Positions 10,001 through 17,742 of a DNA stretch of 64,000 nucleotides are shown one piece after another (the first letter of the stretch is position 1; every line of letters begins with the position of its first letter). Origin of the DNA: Flavobacteriales bacterium UBA6051 (GTDB lineage: Bacteria > Bacteroidota > Bacteroidia > Flavobacteriales_D > Crocinitomicaceae). The translations under genes and the position numbers were made by a program. The stretch covers positions 1 through 64,000 of the forward strand of contig DIYP01000016.1 in NCBI GenBank assembly GCA_002427735.1, written 5' to 3'. The notes under the pieces are model-generated. The model ran no database searches. It was not told the origin of the DNA and saw only the letters and a program-made list of their open reading frames with translations.

Positions 10001-13000
10001 CCATAGGTAGAAGTAGCCTCGTTAGAAGCCGTCGCCAATGCCCAGTTATCGATGATGCGAATTTCTTTCACTCTGTGTCCTCCACCGTACTTTATTTTAT
10101 CAGGAGTTCTCAAGCGAATCCAAGATTTACCCAACTCAATGTTATCTAGTCGTTTATCATTCTGATTTCCTGTAAGTGTCTGAGTGAAACTTGTAAACAA
10201 ATCTTTGAAATCAGTTGCATTGGAGATTAAACTCCATCCTGCATTTTTAATATCAGACTTCGATAACTTGTCTGCATCAGCATAAGGAGGATTATCATAC
10301 AATACATCAGGATCATTGTACTTGATGTGTCTTGCACCAACTTCGGTAAATGGGTGGAAATTAGTTGTCTTTTTATCCACCTTCATAAAATCTAACTCAA
10401 CGTAACCCCACTGGTAAAAACCTCCTACTCCACTAGTTTCATCCACGGCAATTTTCTTCACTTTTGAATACCCTCCAACTGGTTCATAGGCACTGGAAGC
10501 TTTGGTAACATTGATGTTCACCTTGAAGTACATGTACTCTCCTTCTTGCAAATACCTCTTCATTGCCCCTTCCTTAAATGAAGCTGATGCTGAAATGGGA
10601 ATTTCTTCTTCTAGTTTAAAGTATACCCTTCTATGCTCTGCAGCTGCATCCTTTGGATGTTTGATATAATTCTCAGGACTATGAGGCATAGGGGTATTCA
10701 TGTATGTATTCCAGTCATCAAGACTCACAATCTCCACCATATGCATCGCGACCTCATCTTGAACATAAGCATACGAATCCGATTCGTAATCGATTTCATA
10801 ACGACCGCCGGAGGGAAGATTAATCGCTGAGATACTCCAGAGTTTTGCTCTTTCGTCCATTGTCGACTTACTGATATAAGGATCGTTGTATGGATAATCA
10901 ATATTGGACGCGTTCACGTTTGGCTGATAATTTCCCCAACGGTCTACTGCATCACGATCATAATTGATAGTATTTCCACCAACTGTTGTATTATACTCAA
11001 ATTGATAAGGACTAGTTGAACCAATATTATTCCCGCGATACGTAAAGTAAAAGTTCTTTAATGTCAACTTACCACCTGCATTGGCACCATTATTCAAAAC
11101 AGAGGGTGAGCTATCCGTATTTCCCAGATTACTTGGAATTCCTTGACACAAGGAATAATCATACTCAAAATGACAACTTTTTATTGGTGTCGCACTGCCA
11201 TTATACACACCATTCGGATAACGTTCATCTTTCGCAAAAACATCTATTCGCTCTAGTTTGTAATACCCCTGCTCAGTAGGGTTAAATGTTTCGTTGAACT
11301 CGTGTCCTGGCTGGTAAGTATCCTCTCTTGGAGAGATCTTAAACTCTGCAATGTGTGTTTTCGTTTCTGCGGTGGCCAAGTACCACACTTCTTTATCTCC
11401 GTAATTATATGTTCCTTGACCATCTTTAAAAGACATTTCATACCCCTTGTTATACTGGGCACTGTCAAAAGGAGCTCTCCACGCCATATCTTCATGAACA
11501 CGGGCGTACTCGAACTTCACCCAATAACCAAGGTCACCTTCAGAAGGTCCTGCAACGCCATCAATGTCTACATAATCAGTACCGAGTATTGATGTTAGCA
11601 TGTACGAATGTGCATACGCCGACTTCGATACAGATTGATAGTATTTATTTGTTCCCTGGTGCTTATAGTCAATTTCACCGCCTGAAATTGGCACATCTAC
11701 TTCCGATTCATTAAGTAAAGCTGGACTTTCCTCAACAGAGAAGGTTACGTTTTTTTCATTGTTGTTATAGGCAGATAATCCATAAACATAACGCATACCT
11801 GATGGGTTTGTAGCTATATAACCACCCACATGCGTAGCAGTATGATTGTTCCGAACATCATCGTAATCATCGTATGCCGCACCTGATTTACTGTATACTT
11901 GATTGCCATCATAAAATTTCATTTCAAATTCAGGAATCACTGTACCTACTCCATTCGTATTACGAATTGTTTTATTCGTAAATGCTTCTACTCCAAGTGC
12001 CCGTCTTTTTCTTTGCGCACGTGTAGTTTGTACATCAATGGTATTACCATTTCGCGGTTTGTATTGGTTAACGTTATTTACGTCGTAGAATCCAGAATTA
12101 TTTATCAACTGATAAGCAACTGGTGCCTCTGCAGCTATCTCATTCCCATAATTGGAAGCTAAATCATCCACAGATTGTTCTCCATAATTCTGGAAATAAA
12201 TTCCATCTGAAAGAGAAGCATTGGAACTCACAAATGGTAGATCGGCATCATTCGTATTTGGCCAAAAATCTGCCTTGTTATGTGAATAATTATATGCTCC
12301 ATCAATACCTGTGCGAGGAGTGCCTTTGCCAAACTCAAGCCCTAAACTACCACCATGAAATTCTGATTTTGAGCGTGGGGCAATATTACGACCTATGTCA
12401 TTTCTATGTGGTCTAAAGGAATTTCCTATTCCTTGACCGGTAACAGAGTACGTGTCGTACGTTTGAATTGGAGAGCCCAATCGGCGCGTATCTTTGTGCA
12501 CGAGAGAACGACCATCATTAGAGATGTCTTTAACCCGTTTATCATCCTCTAAATCATAGTCACTATCTACAGAACTTTGATAATACATGTAACCAACACC
12601 ACGATATTTTAAATCCTTATTTTTTTCTTTTAAGCGGCTAAAAGAAAAAAATATGTTCCGATCTATCTTTTTAAGGTTGCCTGGTAAGCTTATACCTTTT
12701 CCAATAGAGAAACGTCCATTTCCACCGCGCATCTGAGAAGGTGTGGACATCGAAACAAAGGAATTACTAAAACTTAACGAGGATCCCCCTGACAAACTAG
12801 CCTTTCGCAATCCTGAGTACTTCAACTTTCCTTTAACGCCTGCTTGAATCTGTACTTTTTCTCTCCATCCCGTTCGTGAGTTAATCCCTGAAGAAACACT
12901 TGCATTTGTTGCATTATAATTTTTCGATTCCGAATAACCAATTGTAACATCTGCATCTATTCCTTCCTGTGAATCCAGTTTTACACCGAATCCAAGATCA

Positions 13001-13623
13001 CCGGTGACATTGACTGCCTCTTCGGCTTCAGGTTTCTTTCCGAAGTGTAAATCTAAACCTGGTTTAATTGAAAAACCAATCCCTCTGTAGTTATTATAAT
13101 AGATAGAACCACTCATACTGAACGAACCTGCAACTGCGGAAGTCTGCTGCGAAATATCGTCAAGTATTTCAAAACCAAATAACTCCCAACTTCGTTTAGA
13201 ACCAACACCAACCGTCCAATTGGGTCGCATATCCGTTCGAATAGTGATCTCATCATCTGTTGATCCTCCAAAATCATCTGGTAAGTTTCGAACGTTTCTG
13301 TTAATTGTTCCAACGTTAATATTCCAGCCAAGTCCTACCCATGAAGCTTCTTGTTCCATTTGAATTCCTGAGTGATAAGCCAGATTGAACGGATATCCAC
13401 CATCTGGACCAGGCAAATTAAACAGTGGAATATTATAGGTAAAATCTCCTGTGAAGAGGTCTACCATTTGATTAGTTCCAATAGGCTCAAATGACTGAAC
13501 TTCTGGCTGTGTGGGCCCACCACTTTGCCCGTAAGCACTGTTCGTGGTAGTCGCAAACATGTGCATTGCCAACACTGCCGCAACTACTTGAAGAGATCGA
13601 AATCTTCTCATTCTAATCATCAT
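7087..13623 (-). CDS. Giant secreted YD/Rhs-like protein without C-terminal core
   Basis: This is a 2178-aa protein with an N-terminal signal region ending near AYGQ. Residues about 58-95 carry the Bacteroidota signature 'YNIPLFNLPGPDGGYP' followed by 'YHSGIQ...EASWVGLGWNINVGTINR', as in SpvB/Rhs-like proteins. The middle is long and beta-rich. Residues about 1990-2110 resemble a carbohydrate-binding-like jelly roll (SGWFSSPENLYLL through 'KLPVVNEVY'). A single YD unit (YYYDDEGNLFLVKRE) lies about 35 residues from the end, and the protein stops there with no Rhs core or toxin domain. The next giant gene downstream supplies the core, so the two may assemble as a split shell. ATGs at 13623, 13620 and 13611 are all possible starts; 13623 is taken because it lies 3 bp after the upstream stop. 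Confidence 0.92.
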   Translation of the reverse strand: MMIRMRRFRSLQVVAAVLAMHMFATTTNSAYGQSGGPTQPEVQSFEPIGTNQMVDLFTGDFTYNIPLFNLPGPDGGYPFNLAYHSGIQMEQEASWVGLGWNINVGTINRNVRNLPDDFGGSTDDEITIRTDMRPNWTVGVGSKRSWELFGFEILDDISQQTSAVAGSFSMSGSIYYNNYRGIGFSIKPGLDLHFGKKPEAEEAVNVTGDLGFGVKLDSQEGIDADVTIGYSESKNYNATNASVSSGINSRTGWREKVQIQAGVKGKLKYSGLRKASLSGGSSLSFSNSFVSMSTPSQMRGGNGRFSIGKGISLPGNLKKIDRNIFFSFSRLKEKNKDLKYRGVGYMYYQSSVDSDYDLEDDKRVKDISNDGRSLVHKDTRRLGSPIQTYDTYSVTGQGIGNSFRPHRNDIGRNIAPRSKSEFHGGSLGLEFGKGTPRTGIDGAYNYSHNKADFWPNTNDADLPFVSSNASLSDGIYFQNYGEQSVDDLASNYGNEIAAEAPVAYQLINNSGFYDVNNVNQYKPRNGNTIDVQTTRAQRKRRALGVEAFTNKTIRNTNGVGTVIPEFEMKFYDGNQVYSKSGAAYDDYDDVRNNHTATHVGGYIATNPSGMRYVYGLSAYNNNEKNVTFSVEESPALLNESEVDVPISGGEIDYKHQGTNKYYQSVSKSAYAHSYMLTSILGTDYVDIDGVAGPSEGDLGYWVKFEYARVHEDMAWRAPFDSAQYNKGYEMSFKDGQGTYNYGDKEVWYLATAETKTHIAEFKISPREDTYQPGHEFNETFNPTEQGYYKLERIDVFAKDERYPNGVYNGSATPIKSCHFEYDYSLCQGIPSNLGNTDSSPSVLNNGANAGGKLTLKNFYFTYRGNNIGSTSPYQFEYNTTVGGNTINYDRDAVDRWGNYQPNVNASNIDYPYNDPYISKSTMDERAKLWSISAINLPSGGRYEIDYESDSYAYVQDEVAMHMVEIVSLDDWNTYMNTPMPHSPENYIKHPKDAAAEHRRVYFKLEEEIPISASASFKEGAMKRYLQEGEYMYFKVNINVTKASSAYEPVGGYSKVKKIAVDETSGVGGFYQWGYVELDFMKVDKKTTNFHPFTEVGARHIKYNDPDVLYDNPPYADADKLSKSDIKNAGWSLISNATDFKDLFTSFTQTLTGNQNDKRLDNIELGKSWIRLRTPDKIKYGGGHRVKEIRIIDNWALATASNEATSTYGTVYEYDMKEGNRTISSGVATYEPLIGGDEIPLRKPIKGWEDKNVASKNVAQTYTEEPGNESLFPGASIGYRQVRVMSKNTADKLENPTSDIVHYSGVSVNEFYTAKDYPIIQEVSELETDKTLRKSRLLIPALLVNIDRKRMAATQGYYIELNDMHGKPKGGREIGFNDQGGEVEVSSLTYEYFDESYYRTNDAGEKLLLRKLKNDVDILYSDIHPTDDTKSHIASGTLATELEFIPETRYAESKQISGGLDFNFEQIGPLPWWMPIPTFNWKVEKTGTVVTNKIINKSGILKKTTATQRGSTVSTENLVFDQYTGQPLLTSVNNDYGDLVYGYSILSHDQYESTGPAYKNIGVEEEGEPVSGSSYADGLQHITMDSDPGFFIGDELLATPVLPDGSPDITRNKQVCYFHNLSNLGNHVLETAPALTGKYRFTVIRSGRRNLLSLPISSITALSNPTINRQVSTCTDATEKGTQNITLREIDNVIAINAVELGNHWYKDTRQLADLPPNWFDKKSYAKGMSGVHAPVRTYAYVDDRVQTENAGVTEVDLDMDGVINDVRLFDWNHLLAQGVGCENKWVEADQVTLLNPSSMGIESKNILDVYNAKLYGRSGTEPIAVAANAKNTEIGFESFEEYSSGTMNITDNATTNLNFYTNLDQTERKVEDRFDIVSGQANYGLVNVDYALLTKYSDFTVRMHYDGFNNEAEEHLLRANVSLTDMGGGVTQVTVLNISDLNMANMNQRRWRGELFATKTIPDYPSGTNPVNANVEITDEIAHTGKNSLVVRTLAGSDFLQGRLTLIPGEKYQLSGWFSSPENLYLLRNYKTLLYSQMQLEYFDMDGTLVSSESFAEQDILQGTFIEDWQKFTVNFTMPAGAYYVSVKLPVVNEVYSDALQDYIQKAYYDDIRIAPLDGGMQTYVYNQENQRLEAVLDGNNYATFYYYDDEGNLFLVKRETEKGIITVQESRSYTSRN

Positions 13624-13626
13624 AAC

Positions 13627-14226
13627 TTACTTTATTTTGGGAATTTTTAATTCTGTTAAATGGGCGACATCAAAAACCTGAGCCCCCTGATTTGTCAATT
13701 GATCGAAAAAGACCAATTGCTTCATTTTATTCTCTTTAGTACTTTTTTCAAATACCAGGTGCAACTTTATAAAAGGCGCAGCTCCATAATTATTCTCATA
13801 ACTGCAACGCAATGGTTCTATTTCATCCTTTTCTCTGATCAAGGCAAAGTCCTTCTGAATTTGTTCAATCATGTAAAATGTCAAGCGTTCAAAGTCCTGT
13901 TGGTCTTCAGCAATGTGCAATAACACATCACGAACCCCTTCTAACTCTATCTTAAAGCTGAATTCGGTATACGCACCAAACTTTTTATTAAGATCTCTCA
14001 GCTCTTTTGTTGTTAAATCATTCTTTCCATTCAGATTTCGTAATACCTTTACTTCCTTTGGCAAATACGTCAGTGTCCAGTTGACACCTCCAGAGGATAA
14101 GTCAACCTCCAAAGAGCGATGATTGTCCGCGTACCAACTGCGGAACTTTGAAGAGCGCTTATCAGAGCTTGTTAGAGACAGGAGCCCAAATGACAACAAA
14201 AGCAATATGGCAGTTAACTTTTTCAT
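13627..14226 (-). CDS. Small exported protein of Rhs operon, unknown function
   Basis: This is a 199-aa protein with a hydrophobic N-terminus (MKKLTAILLLLSFGLLSLTSS) that looks like a signal peptide without a lipobox cysteine. I do not recognise the family. The mature part is charged, with one cysteine (LRCSYENNYG). It has a predicted helical section around 'RLTFYMIEQIQKDFALIREKDE' and a beta-rich C-terminus (FIKLHLVFEK). Its start overlaps the stop of the OmpH-like gene by 4 bp (ATGA type), and it lies 3 bp before the 2178-aa gene, so translational coupling is likely. It is probably an envelope accessory of the Rhs export unit; this is inferred only from position. Confidence 0.75.
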   Translation of the reverse strand: MKKLTAILLLLSFGLLSLTSSDKRSSKFRSWYADNHRSLEVDLSSGGVNWTLTYLPKEVKVLRNLNGKNDLTTKELRDLNKKFGAYTEFSFKIELEGVRDVLLHIAEDQQDFERLTFYMIEQIQKDFALIREKDEIEPLRCSYENNYGAAPFIKLHLVFEKSTKENKMKQLVFFDQLTNQGAQVFDVAHLTELKIPKIK

Positions 14227-14711
14227 TTTTGATTGATGAATTGAATCACTTCCTTCGTAATATCTTCAGCATCATCGGCATACATTATTGCACCATCTCC
14301 AGTAGCCCCAAGAATGAACTTGTACCCTTTCAGTTTTCCGTATTCGTTGACCTTTGAGTTTATTTCATTCCAGACTTCTTCCTCAAAAACAGCTCTTTTG
14401 TTCGCATACTCTTGGCTTAAACTCTCGCGTTGTATATTGAGCTCATTTCGTAAATAGTTTATCTGAGCCAAATCAGCACCATCAACTTCTTGTTGCTCAA
14501 TTTGATCGTCCATTTTCTGAAGCTGATCATTACATTCTTTCTCAAATTGAGACAGTTGACCTTCTAACTCTAAGCGACTGTCAATTTTTTCAAAAATCTC
14601 AGTCATGCTGACATACTTAATCTGCTTTTCAGCATTCAGAAAGGAAAATGCAATGACACACAATGCGATTCCCAAGACTAGCGATCCGATGTATTTTAAT
14701 AAACTCTTCAT
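14223..14711 (-). CDS. OmpH/Skp-like membrane-anchored coiled-coil protein
   Basis: This is a 162-aa protein with one N-terminal transmembrane or uncleaved signal segment (residues 5-26, LGIALCVIAFSFLNAE). It is followed by 'KQIKYVSMTEIFEKI' and a long charged coiled coil at about 45-125. It ends in 'KGYKFILGATGDGAIMYADDAEDIT', close to the C-terminal tip of the Skp/OmpH family (consensus GYxxILG...VxYxxxxxDIT). Skp proteins hold unfolded outer-membrane and secreted proteins in the periplasm. Canonical ompH is found with bamA; this copy instead sits directly between a DNRLRE surface protein and the Rhs genes, which suggests a dedicated chaperone for giant secreted partners (inference). Gaps are 1 bp upstream and a 4-bp overlap downstream. 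Confidence 0.8.
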   Translation of the reverse strand: MKSLLKYIGSLVLGIALCVIAFSFLNAEKQIKYVSMTEIFEKIDSRLELEGQLSQFEKECNDQLQKMDDQIEQQEVDGADLAQINYLRNELNIQRESLSQEYANKRAVFEEEVWNEINSKVNEYGKLKGYKFILGATGDGAIMYADDAEDITKEVIQFINQK

Positions 14712-14712
14712 A

Positions 14713-16461
14713 CTATGCCATTTTAACTTTTAAGTACATTTTCTGCCCCTTCGCATTGGAGATCTCGACCAGATAAATCTTCCCTGTTGTCAATGTTATA
14801 CCTCCTACACCATTTTGTAGCGAAAGCCAGTTAAGACCATGTACAGCCGTCAGTGTCCCTGATTGAACCACGTCATTTGATAAATCTGTGATTTGATAGC
14901 TTACTGTGCTTGAAGCACTGAAATAATCTTCCTGAAAACGGACTCTTACCTCATCACCTGGGACGTAAGCAATCGTTTCCTCTATCTCTTCTTTCGGATA
15001 GAAAAAGTAGTTTTCATCACAGGCATAATCTCCAAGCAAACGTACGGTAAACTCGGTCTTTGGTCGTCTTGAAGAAGTTCCTGTTGATGGAGAATAGTAT
15101 AGTTGGCGCCTGTTGGATACATTCGGAAAGCTCTGTAATTGAAATAATACTCCGCGATTATTCGACGGTGTCGCTTGCCAATCGTTCCAGAAATCAACCA
15201 TATCAATAACCGCATTCTGATTCGAAGATGTCGTCTGAGGAATTAACTCTGTTACACTTGTATTGCTTAATGGCTGGGTGTTATGGGTGACAAAGTCCTC
15301 ATTCCAATGAGACGTCACATAATCGATACGCGCAGGATTAGTTCCATAGCTACTCCAACCCGTTAGCGTCATCTCAGCATTGTCAACGGACAAATCTGGA
15401 TCAATCCAAAGATTAAATTTGAGGAGACTTCGAGACGGAAACCAGCCACCACTTGAGTTGACATTTTCCGATCGAAAGTAAGAGCTTTCTCCATAATTAG
15501 TATTCTCGAAATTGGTTCGACCATATAACCAAGCATCTTCTGTGTAATACTTATCTGGTTGAAATGTAATATCTACAGACGCGCATTCCTGTCCTACTAA
15601 AAATGCCTGATATAGCTCCTCGCCATATGTACCTGTTATGTGCACTCCATACCATCCATAAGTCAAACCGCTCACAGATGAACTCGTAGATATTTGCTGT
15701 CCCGAAGAATTGGTCCAGACGTACGAGTAGCTCGAAGATGCACCTCCTGAAATTGAAAAGGAAATACTTCCGTCTGACTGCCCTGAACCTGACTCATGAT
15801 TGACATTCACATTTGAAACAGAGATAGGTGTAAACCATTTTACTTCCAGCTTTGGACGTACATTTTGGGATGCTTCTCTTGAATAAAAAGTTGACCCTGT
15901 GAAAGAATTAGCGGATTCATTGCTAACCTGAATCACCCAACCATTGTTACTGGCTGAACCGTAAACCATACGCTCTACCATATTCTTCACATCAAAGTTT
16001 TCACTCAATCCAGAAGTAGCTGGCGTTTTGGTAACAATGTCCTGAGAGGCTGTTGAAATAGTTGGTTGCGTATTTTGCTTGATTCCGAATTCCGTCCAAG
16101 AACTTGTGACACGCTTTACTTTCCAGTCAAATGTTCCAGAATTTGATGTCGTCCGCGTCATCATAAGACGTGCAGAATAAATCACTGCATTGGATGGAAT
16201 AGAACTCATGTTAAACTGAACATAAGCACGACGGTGATACTGCGATGGCGGAACTCCTTTTGATCCGATATAGTAAACAGTTCCCGAAGTGAGAGAAGAA
16301 TTACCATAGTTACTCCCTGGATATTGACTCGTTACATATGAGTCTTGCGTAGGGTACAGATTAGTCGTTGTCATTTGCGCCTGACCGAGTAATACGATCA
16401 AACAAAATAGCCCAGTAAAGAGTGCTTGATGAAAAGAAGTGTGAATCTTTTTCATATTCAT
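14713..16461 (-). CDS. Secreted DNRLRE-domain protein with SprB-like repeat
   Basis: This 582-aa protein is the first gene of the Rhs operon. A signal peptide ends near LGQAQ. Residues about 30-215 form one DNRLRE-type module (SYVTSQYPGSNYGNSS, RAYVQFNMSSIP, FYSREASQNVRPKLEV). Residues about 218-290 resemble an SprB repeat (SGSGQSDGSISFSISGG, YSYVWTNSSGQ). A second DNRLRE module spans about 300-475 (YYTEDAWLYGRTNFENTNYG, SLLKFNLWI, RRPKTEFTV). The last 95 residues end 'IYLVEISNAKGQKMYLKVKM', resembling the end of a T9SS type A sorting domain, though not a perfect match. Family knowledge: DNRLRE modules are beta-sandwiches found on surface proteins, often beside Rhs genes. Start is the ATG at 16461; a closely spaced internal Met follows. 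Confidence 0.88.
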   Translation of the reverse strand: MNMKKIHTSFHQALFTGLFCLIVLLGQAQMTTTNLYPTQDSYVTSQYPGSNYGNSSLTSGTVYYIGSKGVPPSQYHRRAYVQFNMSSIPSNAVIYSARLMMTRTTSNSGTFDWKVKRVTSSWTEFGIKQNTQPTISTASQDIVTKTPATSGLSENFDVKNMVERMVYGSASNNGWVIQVSNESANSFTGSTFYSREASQNVRPKLEVKWFTPISVSNVNVNHESGSGQSDGSISFSISGGASSSYSYVWTNSSGQQISTSSSVSGLTYGWYGVHITGTYGEELYQAFLVGQECASVDITFQPDKYYTEDAWLYGRTNFENTNYGESSYFRSENVNSSGGWFPSRSLLKFNLWIDPDLSVDNAEMTLTGWSSYGTNPARIDYVTSHWNEDFVTHNTQPLSNTSVTELIPQTTSSNQNAVIDMVDFWNDWQATPSNNRGVLFQLQSFPNVSNRRQLYYSPSTGTSSRRPKTEFTVRLLGDYACDENYFFYPKEEIEETIAYVPGDEVRVRFQEDYFSASSTVSYQITDLSNDVVQSGTLTAVHGLNWLSLQNGVGGITLTTGKIYLVEISNAKGQKMYLKVKMA

Positions 16462-16520
16462 TGCTTGTTGCGATTTACTGCTCTCTAATCAAACTTTTAC
16501 ACAAGCACAATGCTCCCACA

Positions 16521-16539
16521 CAATTCAATCATTGAATTG
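16521..16539. promoter_or_regulatory. Inverted repeat upstream of Rhs operon (candidate operator)
   Basis: A perfect inverted repeat with 9-bp arms and a 1-bp spacer, CAATTCAAT-C-ATTGAATTG. It is centred about 70 bp upstream of the first Rhs-operon gene, close to where a promoter should be. No T run follows on either strand, so it is more likely a protein site than a terminator. Which protein binds is unknown; the divergent LuxR-type regulator is the obvious candidate. Confidence 0.45.
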
Positions 16540-16597
16540 ACGATTAAGTGTAATAAGCTTCTTATGAGGATCAGCAAACTCATACTTATTAAACTTG

Positions 16598-16615
16598 GTT
16601 GAAGTAACCTTCAAC
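16598..16615. promoter_or_regulatory. Inverted repeat GTTGAAG-N4-CTTCAAC
   Basis: Perfect 7-bp arms around a 4-bp spacer. It shares the TTGAA/TTCAA core with the repeat at 16521-16539, which supports a common binder, although repeats of this size also arise by chance in AT-rich DNA. Confidence 0.3.
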
Positions 16616-16962
16616 TACTACTCAGTTCAAATCTATGGCTTGAATCACTGAAAAAAAATGCGGGTTTTTACGTGGTTTGTAAAAATTAACCAAGGGTTTT
16701 CACGCAAAATAAATGGTCAATACCCTGAAAAATAACACATTAAAAAAACAGGTACTTTTATCGCTTTTTTTTTTACTTTTTTTTTCCGACCGCGCGAGTT
16801 GAATTCTTTACTTTCTGGTTACATAGGATGGATTTCAAGCCTCAAAAATTAGTTCACTTTTCGTGAGCACCTTTCTTTTAGTTTTCTATCATTCTGCTAG
16901 TGAACGCAAATGGAAAATTACTTCCAAACGAAATGCAAAACCCTGCAGATCAATCCAAAACG

Positions 16963-16980
16963 TTGAGTATTAATACTCAA
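16963..16980. promoter_or_regulatory. 18-bp perfect palindrome before LuxR regulator
   Basis: TTGAGTATTAATACTCAA is a perfect 18-bp palindrome ending 24 bp before the first possible start of the response regulator. It immediately precedes the -7-like TATCCTTTG. The half-site TACTCAA resembles the heptamers recognised by NarL-type regulators (TACYNMT), although spacing and orientation differ from NarL sites. Autoregulation is a reasonable inference. Confidence 0.5.
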
Positions 16981-17004
16981 ATAACTATCCTTTGTGATTA
17001 AAAT

Positions 17005-17742
17005 GTGTGCATTTCTAATCAACACCGCCTATATTCGTACGTAATCAAAAATGTGTACAAACGCCAAAGTACTATCGAGGCAGAAAGAATAAATATCGCC
17101 ATAGTAGATGACCACGAAGTATTCACAAGTGCATTAAAATATGTGTTGAACGATGAGGAAGAAATTGATGTTGTTTTTACTGCTAACAACGGGAAAATTT
17201 TCCTCGAAAAAATCGAAAAAAACACCGTTGATGTAATACTGCTTGACCTCGACATGCCTGTAATGGACGGCAGACAGGCGTTGCACATTCTTCGTAAAAA
17301 ATATCTAGAATTACATAAGGTAATTATACTAAGTTTACACTACTCTACTGAACATGTCCGTAAATACATGCGGGCAGGAGCAAATGCGTATCTCGCCAAA
17401 GACTGTACACAAGACACTCTTGTGGAAGCCATCAAATCTGTTCACGAAAAAGGATACTTTTTTCACGGTGAAGTATCACCTGAATTGTTATCTGAGCTGG
17501 TAGATTCCAAACCAAACTCTTCGCTCGCTCTGACAGGTGATCCATTATCAAAACGCGAAGTACAAGTAATTCAATTCTTGTGTAAAGGCATGACCAGCCC
17601 TGAAATAGCCAAAAAACTCCAATTAAGCATTCGCACCGTTGAGAATCATCGACACCGAATTGCAAAAAAGATCAAAGCAAAAAATACGGCTGACATCGTT
17701 GTATATGCCATTAAACATGGCTATTATGATCTACGCTATTGA
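17005..17742 (+). CDS. NarL/LuxR-family response regulator (orphan)
   Basis: This is a DNA-binding two-component regulator. The receiver domain starts at INIAIVDDHEVF; phospho-acceptor Asp is in 'ILLDLDMPVMDG' (residue 81 counting from the GTG at 17005), and the conserved Lys is in 'AYLAKDCT'. A GerE/LuxR helix-turn-helix follows (PLSKREVQVIQFLCKGMTS through 'TVENHRHRIAKKI'). The start is uncertain: there is no in-frame ATG before the receiver, only GTG at 17005 and GTG at 17053, and the second fits normal family length better. No kinase lies in the same direction; the nearest, convergent and overlapping by 7 bp, pairs with an NtrC-type regulator. It is therefore an orphan here, placed divergently from the Rhs operon, and may regulate it. 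Confidence 0.88.
   Translation: MCISNQHRLYSYVIKNVYKRQSTIEAERINIAIVDDHEVFTSALKYVLNDEEEIDVVFTANNGKIFLEKIEKNTVDVILLDLDMPVMDGRQALHILRKKYLELHKVIILSLHYSTEHVRKYMRAGANAYLAKDCTQDTLVEAIKSVHEKGYFFHGEVSPELLSELVDSKPNSSLALTGDPLSKREVQVIQFLCKGMTSPEIAKKLQLSIRTVENHRHRIAKKIKAKNTADIVVYAIKHGYYDLRY

Larger units (their letters stand above)
16462..17004. promoter_or_regulatory. Divergent control region, Rhs operon / LuxR regulator
   Basis: This 543-bp gene-free stretch separates the minus-strand Rhs operon from the plus-strand response regulator. It is very AT-rich, with long T tracts at about 16764-16791. It holds three inverted repeats, listed separately, at 16521-16539, 16598-16615 and 16963-16980. On the minus strand a weak -7-like TAAAAGTTTG lies at about 16490-16499, 30 bp before the DNRLRE start. 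On the plus strand TATCCTTTG at about 16987-16995 is one base longer than the TAnnTTTG consensus. I see no convincing ORF in the interval. Confidence 0.55.

Noticed and set aside
16760..16795. Long T tracts as possible terminator
   Set aside because: No stable hairpin precedes them on the strand where they would be needed.
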